Translations under genes and position numbers: made by a program | DNA from: Bradyrhizobium sp. OK095 | GTDB taxonomy: Bacteria > Pseudomonadota > Alphaproteobacteria > Rhizobiales > Xanthobacteraceae | Length of the DNA: 64,000 bases | Assembly: GCF_900109945.1 (NCBI RefSeq) | Contig: NZ_FOBX01000009.1 | Span: forward strand, 1-64,000 | Reading direction: 5' to 3' | Shown here: one piece after another, positions 33,367 to 41,403 of the stretch | How positions within the stretch are numbered: position 1 is the first letter of the stretch | Layout of the letters: every line of letters starts with the position of its first letter | The notes under the pieces: model-generated | What the model was told of the DNA's origin: nothing | Database searches by the model: none | The model's input: the letters and a program-made list of their open reading frames with translations, nothing else

Positions 33367-34746
33367 CTACCCCTTCTTCCCCACCCGATACCCCGCCGCC
33401 GGATGCGGCGCGTCGAGCCGCGCACGCCCGTCACCGAACAGCTTCTCCCGCAGCGTGCCTTTCGCGTATTCCGGCTTGTAGCGCCCGCGCTGCGTCAGCT
33501 CCGGCACCAGCATGTCGGCGATGTCCTCGAAATCGCCGGGCGAGATCGCAAACGCGACGTTGAGGCCGTCGACATCGGTCTTCTCGAACCAATCCTCGAT
33601 CTTGTCAGCGACGCTTTCGGGCGTGCCGACCACGACCGGGCCGGCGCCGCCGATGCCGACATGCTCGATGACGTCGCGCACGGTCCAGACGCGGTCGGGG
33701 TCGCCGCGGGTGACGTTATCGAGTGCGCTGCGGCCGGCATCGTTCTGGACGTGGCGCACCTGCTGGTCGAGCTCGTAGCCGGAGAAGTCGATGCCGGTCC
33801 ATCCCGACATCAGGGCCAGCGCGCCTTCCGGGCTGATATGTGACCGGTAGTCGGCATGTTTCGCAGCCGCTTCGGCTTCGGTGTTGCCGAGGATGATCGT
33901 CATCATGTTGAACATCAGGATCTCGGCCGGGTTGCGGCCGAGCGCAGCGGCCTCCTGGCGGATCGCCGCGACGCGCGGCGCGATGATCTTGGCCGACGGC
34001 CCCGACATGAACACGCATTCGGCATGCTTGGCCGCAAACTGCCGGCCGCGCGGCGAGGTGCCGGCCTGGTACAGCACGGGCGTGCGCTGCGGCGACGGCT
34101 CGCTCAGATGGATGGTGTTGTTGATACGGAAGTTCGCGCTCTCATGATTGACGCGATGAATCTTTGTAGGATCGGTGAAGATGCCGCGCGCCCGGTCGCG
34201 CAGCACCGCGTCGTCTTCCCAGCTGCCTTCCCAGAGCTTGTAGACGACCTCCATATATTCGTCGGCGATGTCGTAGCGGTCGTCGTGCCCGGTCTGCTTC
34301 TCCTTGCCGGCGCCGCGTGCGGCGCTGTCGAGATAGCCGGTGACGACATTCCAGCCGATCCGCCCCTCGGTGAGATGGTCGAGCGTCGACATCCGCCGCG
34401 CGAACGGGTAGGGCGGCTCGAACGACAAATTGCTGGTGACGCCGAAGCCGAGATTCTTGGTCACCGCGGCCATTGCCGACAGCAGCAGCAGCGGCTCGTT
34501 CGACGGCGTTTGTGCCCCATTGCGCAAGGCTGCGTCAGGGCTGTTGCCATAGACGTCGTAGACGCCGAGCACGTCGGCCAGGAACAGCCCGTCGAAACGG
34601 CCGCGCTCCAGCGTTTTGGCCAGATCGATCCAGTAGGGCAGGCGGTTATATTCGGCGGTGCGGTCGCGCGGATGGGTCCACAGGCCCGGTGACTGGTGTG
34701 CGACGCAATTCATCGCGAAGGCGTTGAGCCTGATCTCTTTGGCCAT
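33367..34746 (-). CDS. LLM flavin-dependent monooxygenase (NtaA/SnaA/DszA type)
   Basis: 459 residues from ATG 34746 (GGGGGA upstream); the frame is open for 46 more codons upstream but lacks family sequence. Opening KEIRLNAFAMNCVAHQSPGLW, LSTLDHLTEGRIGWNVVTGY, AARGAGKEKQTGHDDRYDIADEYMEVVYKLWEGSW and QAGTSPRGRQFAAKHAECVF are typical. Such enzymes need FMNH2 from a separate reductase and cleave C-N or C-S bonds. No reductase gene is nearby. Its stop lies 14 bp from the convergent ThDP gene. A paralogue is at 52006. Confidence 0.94.
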   Translation of the reverse strand: MAKEIRLNAFAMNCVAHQSPGLWTHPRDRTAEYNRLPYWIDLAKTLERGRFDGLFLADVLGVYDVYGNSPDAALRNGAQTPSNEPLLLLSAMAAVTKNLGFGVTSNLSFEPPYPFARRMSTLDHLTEGRIGWNVVTGYLDSAARGAGKEKQTGHDDRYDIADEYMEVVYKLWEGSWEDDAVLRDRARGIFTDPTKIHRVNHESANFRINNTIHLSEPSPQRTPVLYQAGTSPRGRQFAAKHAECVFMSGPSAKIIAPRVAAIRQEAAALGRNPAEILMFNMMTIILGNTEAEAAAKHADYRSHISPEGALALMSGWTGIDFSGYELDQQVRHVQNDAGRSALDNVTRGDPDRVWTVRDVIEHVGIGGAGPVVVGTPESVADKIEDWFEKTDVDGLNVAFAISPGDFEDIADMLVPELTQRGRYKPEYAKGTLREKLFGDGRARLDAPHPAAGYRVGKKG

Positions 34747-34904
34747 GCTGGTCCCCCGGCGCCCTGTACTGAGCGCTCTTCGAATGATAGATGTGCGCCC
34801 CAATCTGGCGAAGTTCTTGCATATAACGCGACCTTGGCAAGGCCAAAAACAGCGGCGCTCCCGCTCTTGGCAAGCCAATCTCAAGAGAGCAAGAACGAAT
34901 TCCC

Positions 34905-34935
34905 AAGAGAACTACAAGAGAACTACAAGAACTAC
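34905..34935. repeat. Short tandem repeat (GAACTACAA-like units)
   Basis: Three imperfect direct copies of AGAACTACAAG-type units in 31 bp, in the 264-bp gap between the monooxygenase and M20 peptidase starts. The region is AT-richer than its surroundings and also has TTGGCAAG twice. It could be a regulator site array or a slippage tract. Confidence 0.5.
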
Positions 34936-35010
34936 CCAAGTCCCCGCCACTTTCGAAGGCTAGCCTGTCTCGGGTAAGGTCCTTCGTCCCAAAGCCTCGA
35001 AAAACAAATC

Positions 35011-36396
35011 ATGACCAGAGCCGACGCCATCACCCGCGCCCGTGACGATTTCAAATCCGGCGCGTTCCTCGCTGAGCTCGACCGCCGCGTCGCCTTCAAG
35101 ACCGAGAGCCAGAATCCGTCGCGTGGGCCCGAGCTGCGCGCCTATCTGGAACAGGAGATGATGCCCTCCTTCGCCGCGCTTGATTTCACCAGCCGCATCG
35201 TCGAATCCCCCAGCGGCAAGGCACCGTTCCTGTTTGCCGAGCATCACGAGAGCGCGTCCGCGCCGACCGTGCTGATCTATGGCCATGGTGACGTCGTCGA
35301 CGGTATGGAGGGCGAGTGGCGCGATGGCCGCGATCCCTGGCGCACGACGGTTGCGGGCACGCGCCTCTACGGCCGCGGCACCGCCGACAACAAGGGCCAG
35401 CACAGCATCAACATGGCCGCGCTCCGCGCGGTGCGCGAGGCCCGCGGCGGCAAGCTTGGCTTCAATGCCAAATTCATCGTCGAGATGGGCGAGGAGATCG
35501 GCTCGCCTGATTTGGGCAAGGTCTGCGATCTCAACCGTGATGCGCTCAAGGCCGATTTGTTCATGGCCTCCGACGGGCCACGTTTGTCAGCAGATCGTCC
35601 GACGCTCTTCCTTGGCTGCCGCGGCGGCATCCGCATCCATCTGGATGTGAATTTGCGCGACGGCGGCCATCATTCCGGCAATTGGGGCGGCGTGCTCGCC
35701 AATCCCGCGACCATTCTGGTCAACGCGATCTCGACGCTGGTCGATGGCCATGGCCGTCTCCTTCTCGACGCGCTGAAGCCGCCACGGCTCACCAACCAGA
35801 TCCGCAGCTATCTCGCCGATGTGCAGGTGGTGCCAACCGAGGACGAGCCACAGCTTGCGGAGAACTGGGGCGAGGAGGGGCTGTCGGCGGCCGAGCGGCT
35901 CTATGCCTGGAACACGCTCGAAGTGCTCGCAATGTCATCCGGCAATATCGAGAAGCCGGCGAACGCCATCCCCGGCAACGCCAATGCCGTGCTGCAACTG
36001 CGCTTTGTCGTCGGCACCAAGACCGACGGGCTGATCGACGCCGTCCGTGCGCATCTTGTCCAGAAGGGTTTTCCGATGGTCGAGGTGCGGGCGGCACAAA
36101 GCTTTGTCGCGTCGCGCACCGATTTCGACAGCCCCTGGATCAAATGGGCGGCGGATTCGGTGAAGGAGACCACCGGCAAGGTGCCGGCCGTTTTGCCGAA
36201 TTTCGGCGGCTCGCTGCCCAACGACGTGTTTTCCGAGATTCTCGGCTTGCCGACGATCTGGGTCCCGCATTCCTATCCCGGCTGCTCCCAGCATGCGCCC
36301 AATGAGCACATCCTGCTGCCATTGACCGAAGAGGCCTTGACGGTGATGGCCGGGCTGTTCTGGGATCTCGGGGAATTGCCCAGACCTTTGACCTAA
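35011..36396 (+). CDS. M20 family zinc peptidase/deacylase
   Basis: 461 residues. Zinc-binding and catalytic motifs of the M20 fold: IYGHGDVVDG (about 89-97), GRGTADNKGQHSINM (bridging Asp), EMGEEIGSPDL (general base Glu), and a C-terminal His in HSYPGCSQHAPNEHI. A dimerisation domain is inserted after HLDVNLRDGGHHSG. Members split dipeptides or remove acyl groups from amino acids. The gltIJKL importer begins 114 bp after it on the same strand, so it may supply acidic amino acids to the same pathway (inference). Confidence 0.93.
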   Translation: MTRADAITRARDDFKSGAFLAELDRRVAFKTESQNPSRGPELRAYLEQEMMPSFAALDFTSRIVESPSGKAPFLFAEHHESASAPTVLIYGHGDVVDGMEGEWRDGRDPWRTTVAGTRLYGRGTADNKGQHSINMAALRAVREARGGKLGFNAKFIVEMGEEIGSPDLGKVCDLNRDALKADLFMASDGPRLSADRPTLFLGCRGGIRIHLDVNLRDGGHHSGNWGGVLANPATILVNAISTLVDGHGRLLLDALKPPRLTNQIRSYLADVQVVPTEDEPQLAENWGEEGLSAAERLYAWNTLEVLAMSSGNIEKPANAIPGNANAVLQLRFVVGTKTDGLIDAVRAHLVQKGFPMVEVRAAQSFVASRTDFDSPWIKWAADSVKETTGKVPAVLPNFGGSLPNDVFSEILGLPTIWVPHSYPGCSQHAPNEHILLPLTEEALTVMAGLFWDLGELPRPLT

Positions 36397-36510
36397 GCCC
36401 ACTCACCTGAGCCCGTTAACCTGAGCCGTCATCCCGCCGAAAGTCACATTCTAATCCGGTCTGATTTGTGCTTGCATCCGGCCGCATCATCCTGAAAGGG
36501 GAACAAAAAA

Positions 36511-37422
36511 GTGAAACATTTCCGTCACATCGGCATCGCGCTCGCCGCGACCTTCGCCGTCAGCCAGGCAGGGGCCGAGGAGCTGACCGGCACGCTGAAG
36601 AACATCAAGGACACCGGCGCCATCACGCTCGGCTTCCGCGACTCCTCGATTCCGTTCTCCTATCTCGACGACAACCAGAAGCCCATCGGGTACGCGATGG
36701 ACATCTGCTACAAGATCGTCGACGCCGTGAAGAAGGAGCTCAAGCTCGACAAGCTCGAGGTCAAGCTTAACCCGGTGACTTCGGCGACGCGTATTCCGCT
36801 GATGGCCAACGGTACCATCGACCTTGAATGCGGTTCGACCACCAACAACGCCGACCGCCAGAAGCAGGTCGCTTTCGCTCCCACACACTTCCTGACCGCC
36901 AGCCGCTATGTCTTCAAGAAGTCGAGCGGCCTGAAGTCGATCGACGATCTCAAGGGCAAGACGGTGGTCTCGACCGCCGGCACCACCAACATCAAGCAGC
37001 TCACCGAGGCCAACGTCGCGAAGAGCCTCGGCGCCAACATCATCCCGGCCAAGGATCATGCCGAATCCTTCCTGATGGTCGAGACCGATCGCGCAGTCGC
37101 GTTCGTGATGGACGACATCCTGCTCGCGAGCCTCGTCGCCGGCTCGAAGTCGCCGGACGACTATGTCATCTCCAAGGATGCGTTCTCTAAGCCAGAGCCC
37201 TACGGCATCATGCTGCGCAAGGACGACGCGCCCTTCAAGAAGGTGGTCGATGCCGCGGTTGGCGCGCTCTACACCTCCGGCGAAGGCCAGAAGATCTACG
37301 AGAAGTGGTTCACGGCCAAGATTCCGCCGAAGGGGCTGAACCTCAACAGCCCGATCTCAGCCGAGCTGAAGAACGAGTTCGCAAAACCTTCGGACTCGCC
37401 GAACCCGGACGACTATAAGTAA
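36511..37422 (+). CDS. gltI: Glutamate/aspartate ABC transporter binding protein
   Basis: 303 residues, GTG start at 36511 preceded by AAAGGGGAA. Signal peptide KHFRHIGIALAATFAVSQAGA. The mature sequence tracks E. coli GltI closely: GTLKNIKDTGAITLGFRDSSIPFSYLDDNQKPIGYAMD, RIPLMANGTIDLECGSTTNNADRQKQVAF, AKDHAESFLMVETDRAVAFVMDDILLA and YGIMLRKDDAPFKK, each with a few differences. Binds glutamate or aspartate in the periplasm for the GltJKL importer. A long hairpin separates it from gltJ and probably lets the binding protein be made in excess. Confidence 0.96.
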   Translation: MKHFRHIGIALAATFAVSQAGAEELTGTLKNIKDTGAITLGFRDSSIPFSYLDDNQKPIGYAMDICYKIVDAVKKELKLDKLEVKLNPVTSATRIPLMANGTIDLECGSTTNNADRQKQVAFAPTHFLTASRYVFKKSSGLKSIDDLKGKTVVSTAGTTNIKQLTEANVAKSLGANIIPAKDHAESFLMVETDRAVAFVMDDILLASLVAGSKSPDDYVISKDAFSKPEPYGIMLRKDDAPFKKVVDAAVGALYTSGEGQKIYEKWFTAKIPPKGLNLNSPISAELKNEFAKPSDSPNPDDYK

Positions 37423-37451
37423 GATATAACCTCGATCCTGGGATCGAGACC

Positions 37452-37490
37452 ATGTCCGGCCACTCTTGACACCAGAGTGGCCGGACATTT
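37452..37490 (+). terminator. gltI-gltJ intercistronic hairpin
   Basis: Perfect 15-bp stem ATGTCCGGCCACTCT (37452-37466) and AGAGTGGCCGGACAT (37474-37488) with a 7-base loop and TTT right after. It lies between the binding-protein and permease genes of one importer. It probably stabilises the gltI message or partly ends transcription. Confidence 0.75.
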
Positions 37491-37551
37491 GCATAGGCGC
37501 CCAAGAGCTATTTGAAGACATCTGTGATTGGCGCGTTCGCGCGGGGGACAC

Positions 37552-38283
37552 GTGAACTACCACTGGAACTGGGGAATTTTCTTCGAGCCGAACCCGATGG
37601 GGACCGGCAACTATCTCGACATGCTGCTGTCGGGACTGGCGCTGACCCTGAAGACCGCCGTGCTCGCCTGGATCATCGCGCTGATTTTCGGCACGATCGT
37701 CGGCGTGCTGCGCACGTTGCCAGCGAAGACTGCGTCCTGGATCGGCTTCTGCTGGGTCGAATTCTTCCGCAACATGCCGCTGCTGGTGCAGCTGTTCCTG
37801 TGGTTCTTCGTGCTGCCGGAATTGCTGCCGAAATCGGCCGGCACCTGGCTGAAGCAACTGCCGAACGCACCGTTCTGGACTGCTGCGATCGGCATCGGCT
37901 TCTTCATGTCGGCGCGCGTCGCCGTGCAATTGCAGGCCGGCATCGGCTCGCTGCCGCGCGGGCAGAGGATGGCCGCGACCGCGCTGGGCCTGACCACCGT
38001 GCAGGGCTATCGCTACGTGCTGCTGCCGATGGCGTTCCGCATCATCCTGCCGCCGCTGACCTCGGAGTTTCTCAACACCATCAAGAACACGGCGGTCGCG
38101 ATCACCATCGGCCTGCTCGAGCTGACCGGACAGGCACGCTCGATGCAGGAGTTTTCGTTCCAGGTGTTCGAGGCGTTCACGGCCGCGACCCTGATTTATC
38201 TCCTCGTCAACGCAACTGTCGTGACCGCGATGCGCTTCCTCGAGCGCTACGTCGCGATCCCCGGCTACATCACGGGGAAATAG
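37552..38283 (+). CDS. gltJ: Glutamate/aspartate ABC transporter permease GltJ
   Basis: 243 residues from GTG 37552, with GGGGG just upstream (an earlier in-frame start would lack family sequence). It opens NYHWNWGIFFEPNPMGTGNYLDMLLSGLALTLKTAVLAWIIAL and carries the ABC-2-type inner-membrane EAA-like loop (GSLPRGQRMAATALGLTTVQGYRYVLLPMAFRIILPPLTSEFLN). Four to five membrane spans. Pairs with GltK, 4 bp downstream. Confidence 0.95.
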   Translation: MNYHWNWGIFFEPNPMGTGNYLDMLLSGLALTLKTAVLAWIIALIFGTIVGVLRTLPAKTASWIGFCWVEFFRNMPLLVQLFLWFFVLPELLPKSAGTWLKQLPNAPFWTAAIGIGFFMSARVAVQLQAGIGSLPRGQRMAATALGLTTVQGYRYVLLPMAFRIILPPLTSEFLNTIKNTAVAITIGLLELTGQARSMQEFSFQVFEAFTAATLIYLLVNATVVTAMRFLERYVAIPGYITGK

Positions 38284-38287
38284 CATC

Positions 38288-38980
38288 ATGTTCAGCAATC
38301 TTGATTTCGACGTCATCCGCCGCGCGCTGCCCTATCTGTTCTACGAGGGCATGACGTTCACGGTGACGCTGACGGCGCTCGCGGGACTCGGCGGCCTGAT
38401 CTTCGGCACCGCGATCGCGCTGATGCGGTTGTCCGGCTACAAGGTGCTCGGCCGCATCGCCGGTCTCTATGTCGACTTCATGCGCTCGCTGCCGCTGGTG
38501 CTGGTGATCTTCTGGTTCTACTTCCTGGTGCCTTATATCGGGCAGTGGGTAACCGGTGCGTCGCGGCCGATCAGCGTTGGCGCATTCGCGTCCTCGCTCA
38601 TCACCTTCATCCTGTTCGAGGCGGCGTATTTCTCCGAGATCATGCGCGCCGGCATCCAGTCGATCTCGCGGGGGCAGCCGGCTGCGGCCAACGCGCTCGG
38701 CCTGACCTACGCCCAGACCATGCGCTACGTCGTGTTGCCGCAGGCGTTCCGCAACATGCTGCCGGTGCTGCTGACCCAAACCATCGTGCTGTTCCAGGAC
38801 ACTTCGCTGGTCTACGTGCTCTCGGTTCCGGACTTCCTGGGCGCGGCGAGCAAGGTCGCGCAGCGCGACGGACGGCTTGTTGAAATGTATCTGTTCGCCG
38901 CAATCGTCTATTTCACCATTTCCTGCGTTGCGTCCTTCGGCGTCCGCCGCCTGCAGGCGCGCATCGCCATCATCCGGTAG
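38288..38980 (+). CDS. gltK: Glutamate/aspartate ABC transporter permease GltK
   Basis: 230 residues. Starts FSNLDFDVIRRALPYLFYEGMTFTVTLTALAGLGGLIFGTAIALMRLS, with the EAA-type loop GIQSISRGQPAAANALGLTYAQTMRYVVLPQAFRNMLPVLLTQTI contacting the ATPase. It lies 4 bp after gltJ and 12 bp before gltL. The second half of the importer channel. Confidence 0.95.
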   Translation: MFSNLDFDVIRRALPYLFYEGMTFTVTLTALAGLGGLIFGTAIALMRLSGYKVLGRIAGLYVDFMRSLPLVLVIFWFYFLVPYIGQWVTGASRPISVGAFASSLITFILFEAAYFSEIMRAGIQSISRGQPAAANALGLTYAQTMRYVVLPQAFRNMLPVLLTQTIVLFQDTSLVYVLSVPDFLGAASKVAQRDGRLVEMYLFAAIVYFTISCVASFGVRRLQARIAIIR

Positions 38981-38992
38981 AGTTCGTCGAAC

Positions 38993-39724
38993 ATGATCGA
39001 AATCAGCCACGTCAACAAATGGTATAGCCCGACCTTCCAGGTGCTGACCGACTGCACCACCAGCGTCACCAAGGGCGAGGTCGTCGTGGTCTGCGGCCCC
39101 TCGGGCTCGGGCAAGTCGACACTGATCAAATGCGTCAATGCACTGGAGCCGTTCCAGGAGGGCGACATCTCGGTCGATGGCACCAAGGTCAACGATCCCA
39201 AGACCAATTTGCCGAAACTGCGCTCGCGCGTCGGCATGGTGTTCCAGCACTTCGAGCTGTTTCCGCATCTCAAGATCATCGATAACCTTTGTCTCGCGCA
39301 GCAGAAGGTGCTCGATCGGTCGCGCGACAAGGCGGTGGCGAAAGCTGAGCAACTGCTGGATCGCGTCGGCCTGAAGGAGCAGGCGCAGAAGTTTCCCGCG
39401 CAGCTTTCCGGTGGCCAGCAGCAGCGCGTGGCGATCGCGCGCGCGCTCGCCATGGACCCGATCGTCATGCTGTTCGACGAGCCGACCTCGGCGCTCGATC
39501 CGGAGATGGTGAGCGAGGTGCTCGACGTCATGGTCGACCTCGCCCATGAGGGCATGACCATGATGGTCGTAACCCACGAAATGGGTTTCGCCCGCAAGGT
39601 CGCCAACCGCGTCATCTTCATGGACCGCGGCGAGATCGTCGAGGACGCGCCGAAGGACGACTTCTTCGGCAAGCCCCGCAGCGACCGCGCGCAGAAGTTT
39701 TTGTCGAAGATTCTGTCGCATTAA
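38993..39724 (+). CDS. gltL: Glutamate/aspartate ABC transporter ATPase GltL
   Basis: 243 residues. Walker A GPSGSGKST (35-43), Q-loop VFQHFELFPHL, signature LSGGQQQRVAIARAL, Walker B VMLFDEPTSALD and the H-loop VVTHEMGFARKV. Length and sequence match polar-amino-acid ATPases of the GltL/GlnQ class. Last gene of the importer; a possible terminator hairpin follows. Confidence 0.97.
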   Translation: MIEISHVNKWYSPTFQVLTDCTTSVTKGEVVVVCGPSGSGKSTLIKCVNALEPFQEGDISVDGTKVNDPKTNLPKLRSRVGMVFQHFELFPHLKIIDNLCLAQQKVLDRSRDKAVAKAEQLLDRVGLKEQAQKFPAQLSGGQQQRVAIARALAMDPIVMLFDEPTSALDPEMVSEVLDVMVDLAHEGMTMMVVTHEMGFARKVANRVIFMDRGEIVEDAPKDDFFGKPRSDRAQKFLSKILSH

Positions 39725-39748
39725 TCGGCGCCCGGGAATGACGAATAG

Positions 39749-39770
39749 AGGGGTGCTTGGCGCCCCTGTT
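39749..39770 (+). terminator. Possible terminator after gltL
   Basis: Eight-pair stem AGGGGTGC / GCGCCCCT (one G-T pair) with a TTG loop at 39749-39767, then GTTTC. It is 24 bp after the gltL stop and 48 bp before the next gene. The T run is short, so termination may be partial. Confidence 0.4.
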
Positions 39771-39817
39771 TCGCGTATAACCACGCCAAATCCGCCATTC
39801 CGCTCAGGAGACCTGCC

Positions 39818-40678
39818 TTGGACTCGATCGCCTACGTCAACGGCTCATTCGTCCCGCTCTCGGACGCGAAAATCTCGGTGCTTGATCGCGGCTTCCTGTT
39901 TGCAGACGGCATCTACGAGGTCTCGGCGGTGCTGGGCGGCAAGCTGGTCGACAACGCCTCGCATCTGGCGCGGCTGGAGCGTTCGGTCGGCGAGATCAAG
40001 CTCAAGCTGCCGGAGACGGTCGAGCGCATCACCGAGATCCAGAAGGAGCTGATCGCGCGCAACAAGATCGAAAGCGGCCTCGTCTATCTCCAGGTGACGC
40101 GCGGCGCCGACAAGGGCCGTGACTTCCCGTTCCCCAAGGGCGAGGTCAAGTCGAGCCTGGTGATGTTCACGTCCGAGAAGGACATCATCGGCTCCGCGGC
40201 AGCGAAGACCGGCATCAACGTGATCACGGTGCCCGACATCCGCTGGGAGCGCCGCGACATCAAGAGCGTGGCGCTGCTGGCGCAGGTGCTGGCGAAGCAG
40301 GCCGCGGCCGAAGCCGGCGCCGGCGAAGCCTGGATGCTGCAAGATGGCTATGTGACCGAAGGCGGCTCGTCCACGGCGTTCATCCTGACCAAGGACGACG
40401 TCATCGTCACCCGCCAGAACTCCAACGCGATCCTGCCGGGCTGCACGCGCAAGGCCGTGATCGCACTTGCCGAGGAGCGCCAGCTTCGCGTCGAGGAACG
40501 TTCCTTCACCGTCGCCGAGGCGCTTGCCGCCAAGGAAGCCTTCATCACCTCGGCTTCGTCGTTCGTGCAGCCGGTGGTCGCCGTCGACGGCAAGACGATC
40601 GGCGACGGCAAGCCCGGCCCGATGGCGACGCGGCTCCGCGAGATCTATGTTGAGTTCGCCAAGGCCACGGCGGTTTAG
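39818..40678 (+). CDS. dat: D-amino-acid (D-alanine) transaminase, class IV
   Basis: 286 residues from TTG 39818, supported by AGGAG seven bases upstream and by the conserved opening AYVNGSFVPLSDAKISVLDRGFLFADGIYE. PLP Lys149 is in RWERRDIKSVALLAQVLAKQ and the cofactor-nitrogen Glu is in VTEGGSSTAF; IGDGKPGPMATRL is also typical. It interconverts D-alanine and D-glutamate with 2-oxo acids, feeding peptidoglycan. A branched-chain transaminase is possible but the DIKS motif favours the D-amino-acid type. It follows the glutamate importer but is probably its own transcript. Confidence 0.92.
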   Translation: MDSIAYVNGSFVPLSDAKISVLDRGFLFADGIYEVSAVLGGKLVDNASHLARLERSVGEIKLKLPETVERITEIQKELIARNKIESGLVYLQVTRGADKGRDFPFPKGEVKSSLVMFTSEKDIIGSAAAKTGINVITVPDIRWERRDIKSVALLAQVLAKQAAAEAGAGEAWMLQDGYVTEGGSSTAFILTKDDVIVTRQNSNAILPGCTRKAVIALAEERQLRVEERSFTVAEALAAKEAFITSASSFVQPVVAVDGKTIGDGKPGPMATRLREIYVEFAKATAV

Positions 40679-40727
40679 GAAGTTCTGCGAGTCGGACGGA
40701 CTTTTCACTCGGCCAAATATTGCCTTG

Positions 40728-40880
40728 CCCTCACCCGGATCGCTGCGCGATCCGACCTCTCCCCGCAGAAGGGCGGGGAGAGGTTAAAAGCGCATCTCGA
40801 TCAACTTTCCATTCCGTGAGGGACGCTGAACTCCCTCACTCCCTCGCCCCGTTCTTACGGGGAGAGGGTGGGGTGAGGGG
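40728..40880. repeat. Pair of GC-rich intergenic palindromes
   Basis: First unit: GGATCGC-TGC-GCGATCC at 40737-40753 followed by ACCTCTCCCCGC (40755-40766) and GCGGGGAGAGGT (40773-40784), both stems perfect. Second unit at about 40833-40880: CCCTCGCCCCG and CGGGGAGAGGG around TTCTTA. The two sit head to tail between convergent dat and the carboxymuconolactone-decarboxylase-family gene. Same family as the elements near 170-210 and 1650. No gene lies in this 234-bp gap. Confidence 0.8.
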
Positions 40881-40912
40881 CTGCCGCCACGGCTTCCGTC
40901 GCCGCGATCAGC

Positions 40913-41374
40913 TCACGCCACCGACGCCTTCACCTTCACCGGATGCACCGCGCGGAACGCGATCGCGATCCTGTTCCATGCATTGATGGCGCCGATCAGC
41001 ATAGTCAGGTTCACCGTCTCCGCGTCGGAGAATTGCGCGCGGACCTGCGCGTAAACATCGTCAGGCGCATGCGTGTCTGCGATCAGCGTCACTGATTCCG
41101 TCCAGGCCAAAGCGGCGCGCTCGCGGTCGGTATAGAGCGGGGACTCGCGCCAGGCATTGAGCAGATAGATGCGCTGCTCGGTCTCGCCGCGCTTGCGGGC
41201 GTCCTCGGTGTGCATGTTGATGCAGAAGGCGCAGCCGTTGATCTGCGACGCGCGGATCTTGACCAGCTCGATCAGCGATTTCTCGAGACCCGTCGACTGG
41301 ATCTGCTCTTCCAGCGCCATCAGCGCCTTCATCGTGTCGGGTGCGGCCTGGTAGAAATTCATGCGAGGTTTCAT
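40913..41374 (-). CDS. Carboxymuconolactone decarboxylase / AhpD-like protein
   Basis: 153 residues. The redox motif is GCAFCINMH with Cys48, Cys51 and His55, as in AhpD-like alkylhydroperoxidases, together with the helical frame EKSLIELVKIRASQING. AAAGGAGAA precedes the ATG. It follows the DHA2 efflux gene by 29 bp on the same strand and is probably the last gene of the efflux operon, pointing to redox defence against the same toxic compound (inference). Confidence 0.92.
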   Translation of the reverse strand: MKPRMNFYQAAPDTMKALMALEEQIQSTGLEKSLIELVKIRASQINGCAFCINMHTEDARKRGETEQRIYLLNAWRESPLYTDRERAALAWTESVTLIADTHAPDDVYAQVRAQFSDAETVNLTMLIGAINAWNRIAIAFRAVHPVKVKASVA

Positions 41375-41403
41375 GGTGGTTCTCCTTTGCTGGGGGGGGC
41401 AGG

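Noticed and set aside
34905..34935. Possible CRISPR-like repeat
   Set aside because: Units are about 10 bp with no unique spacers and no cas genes nearby.
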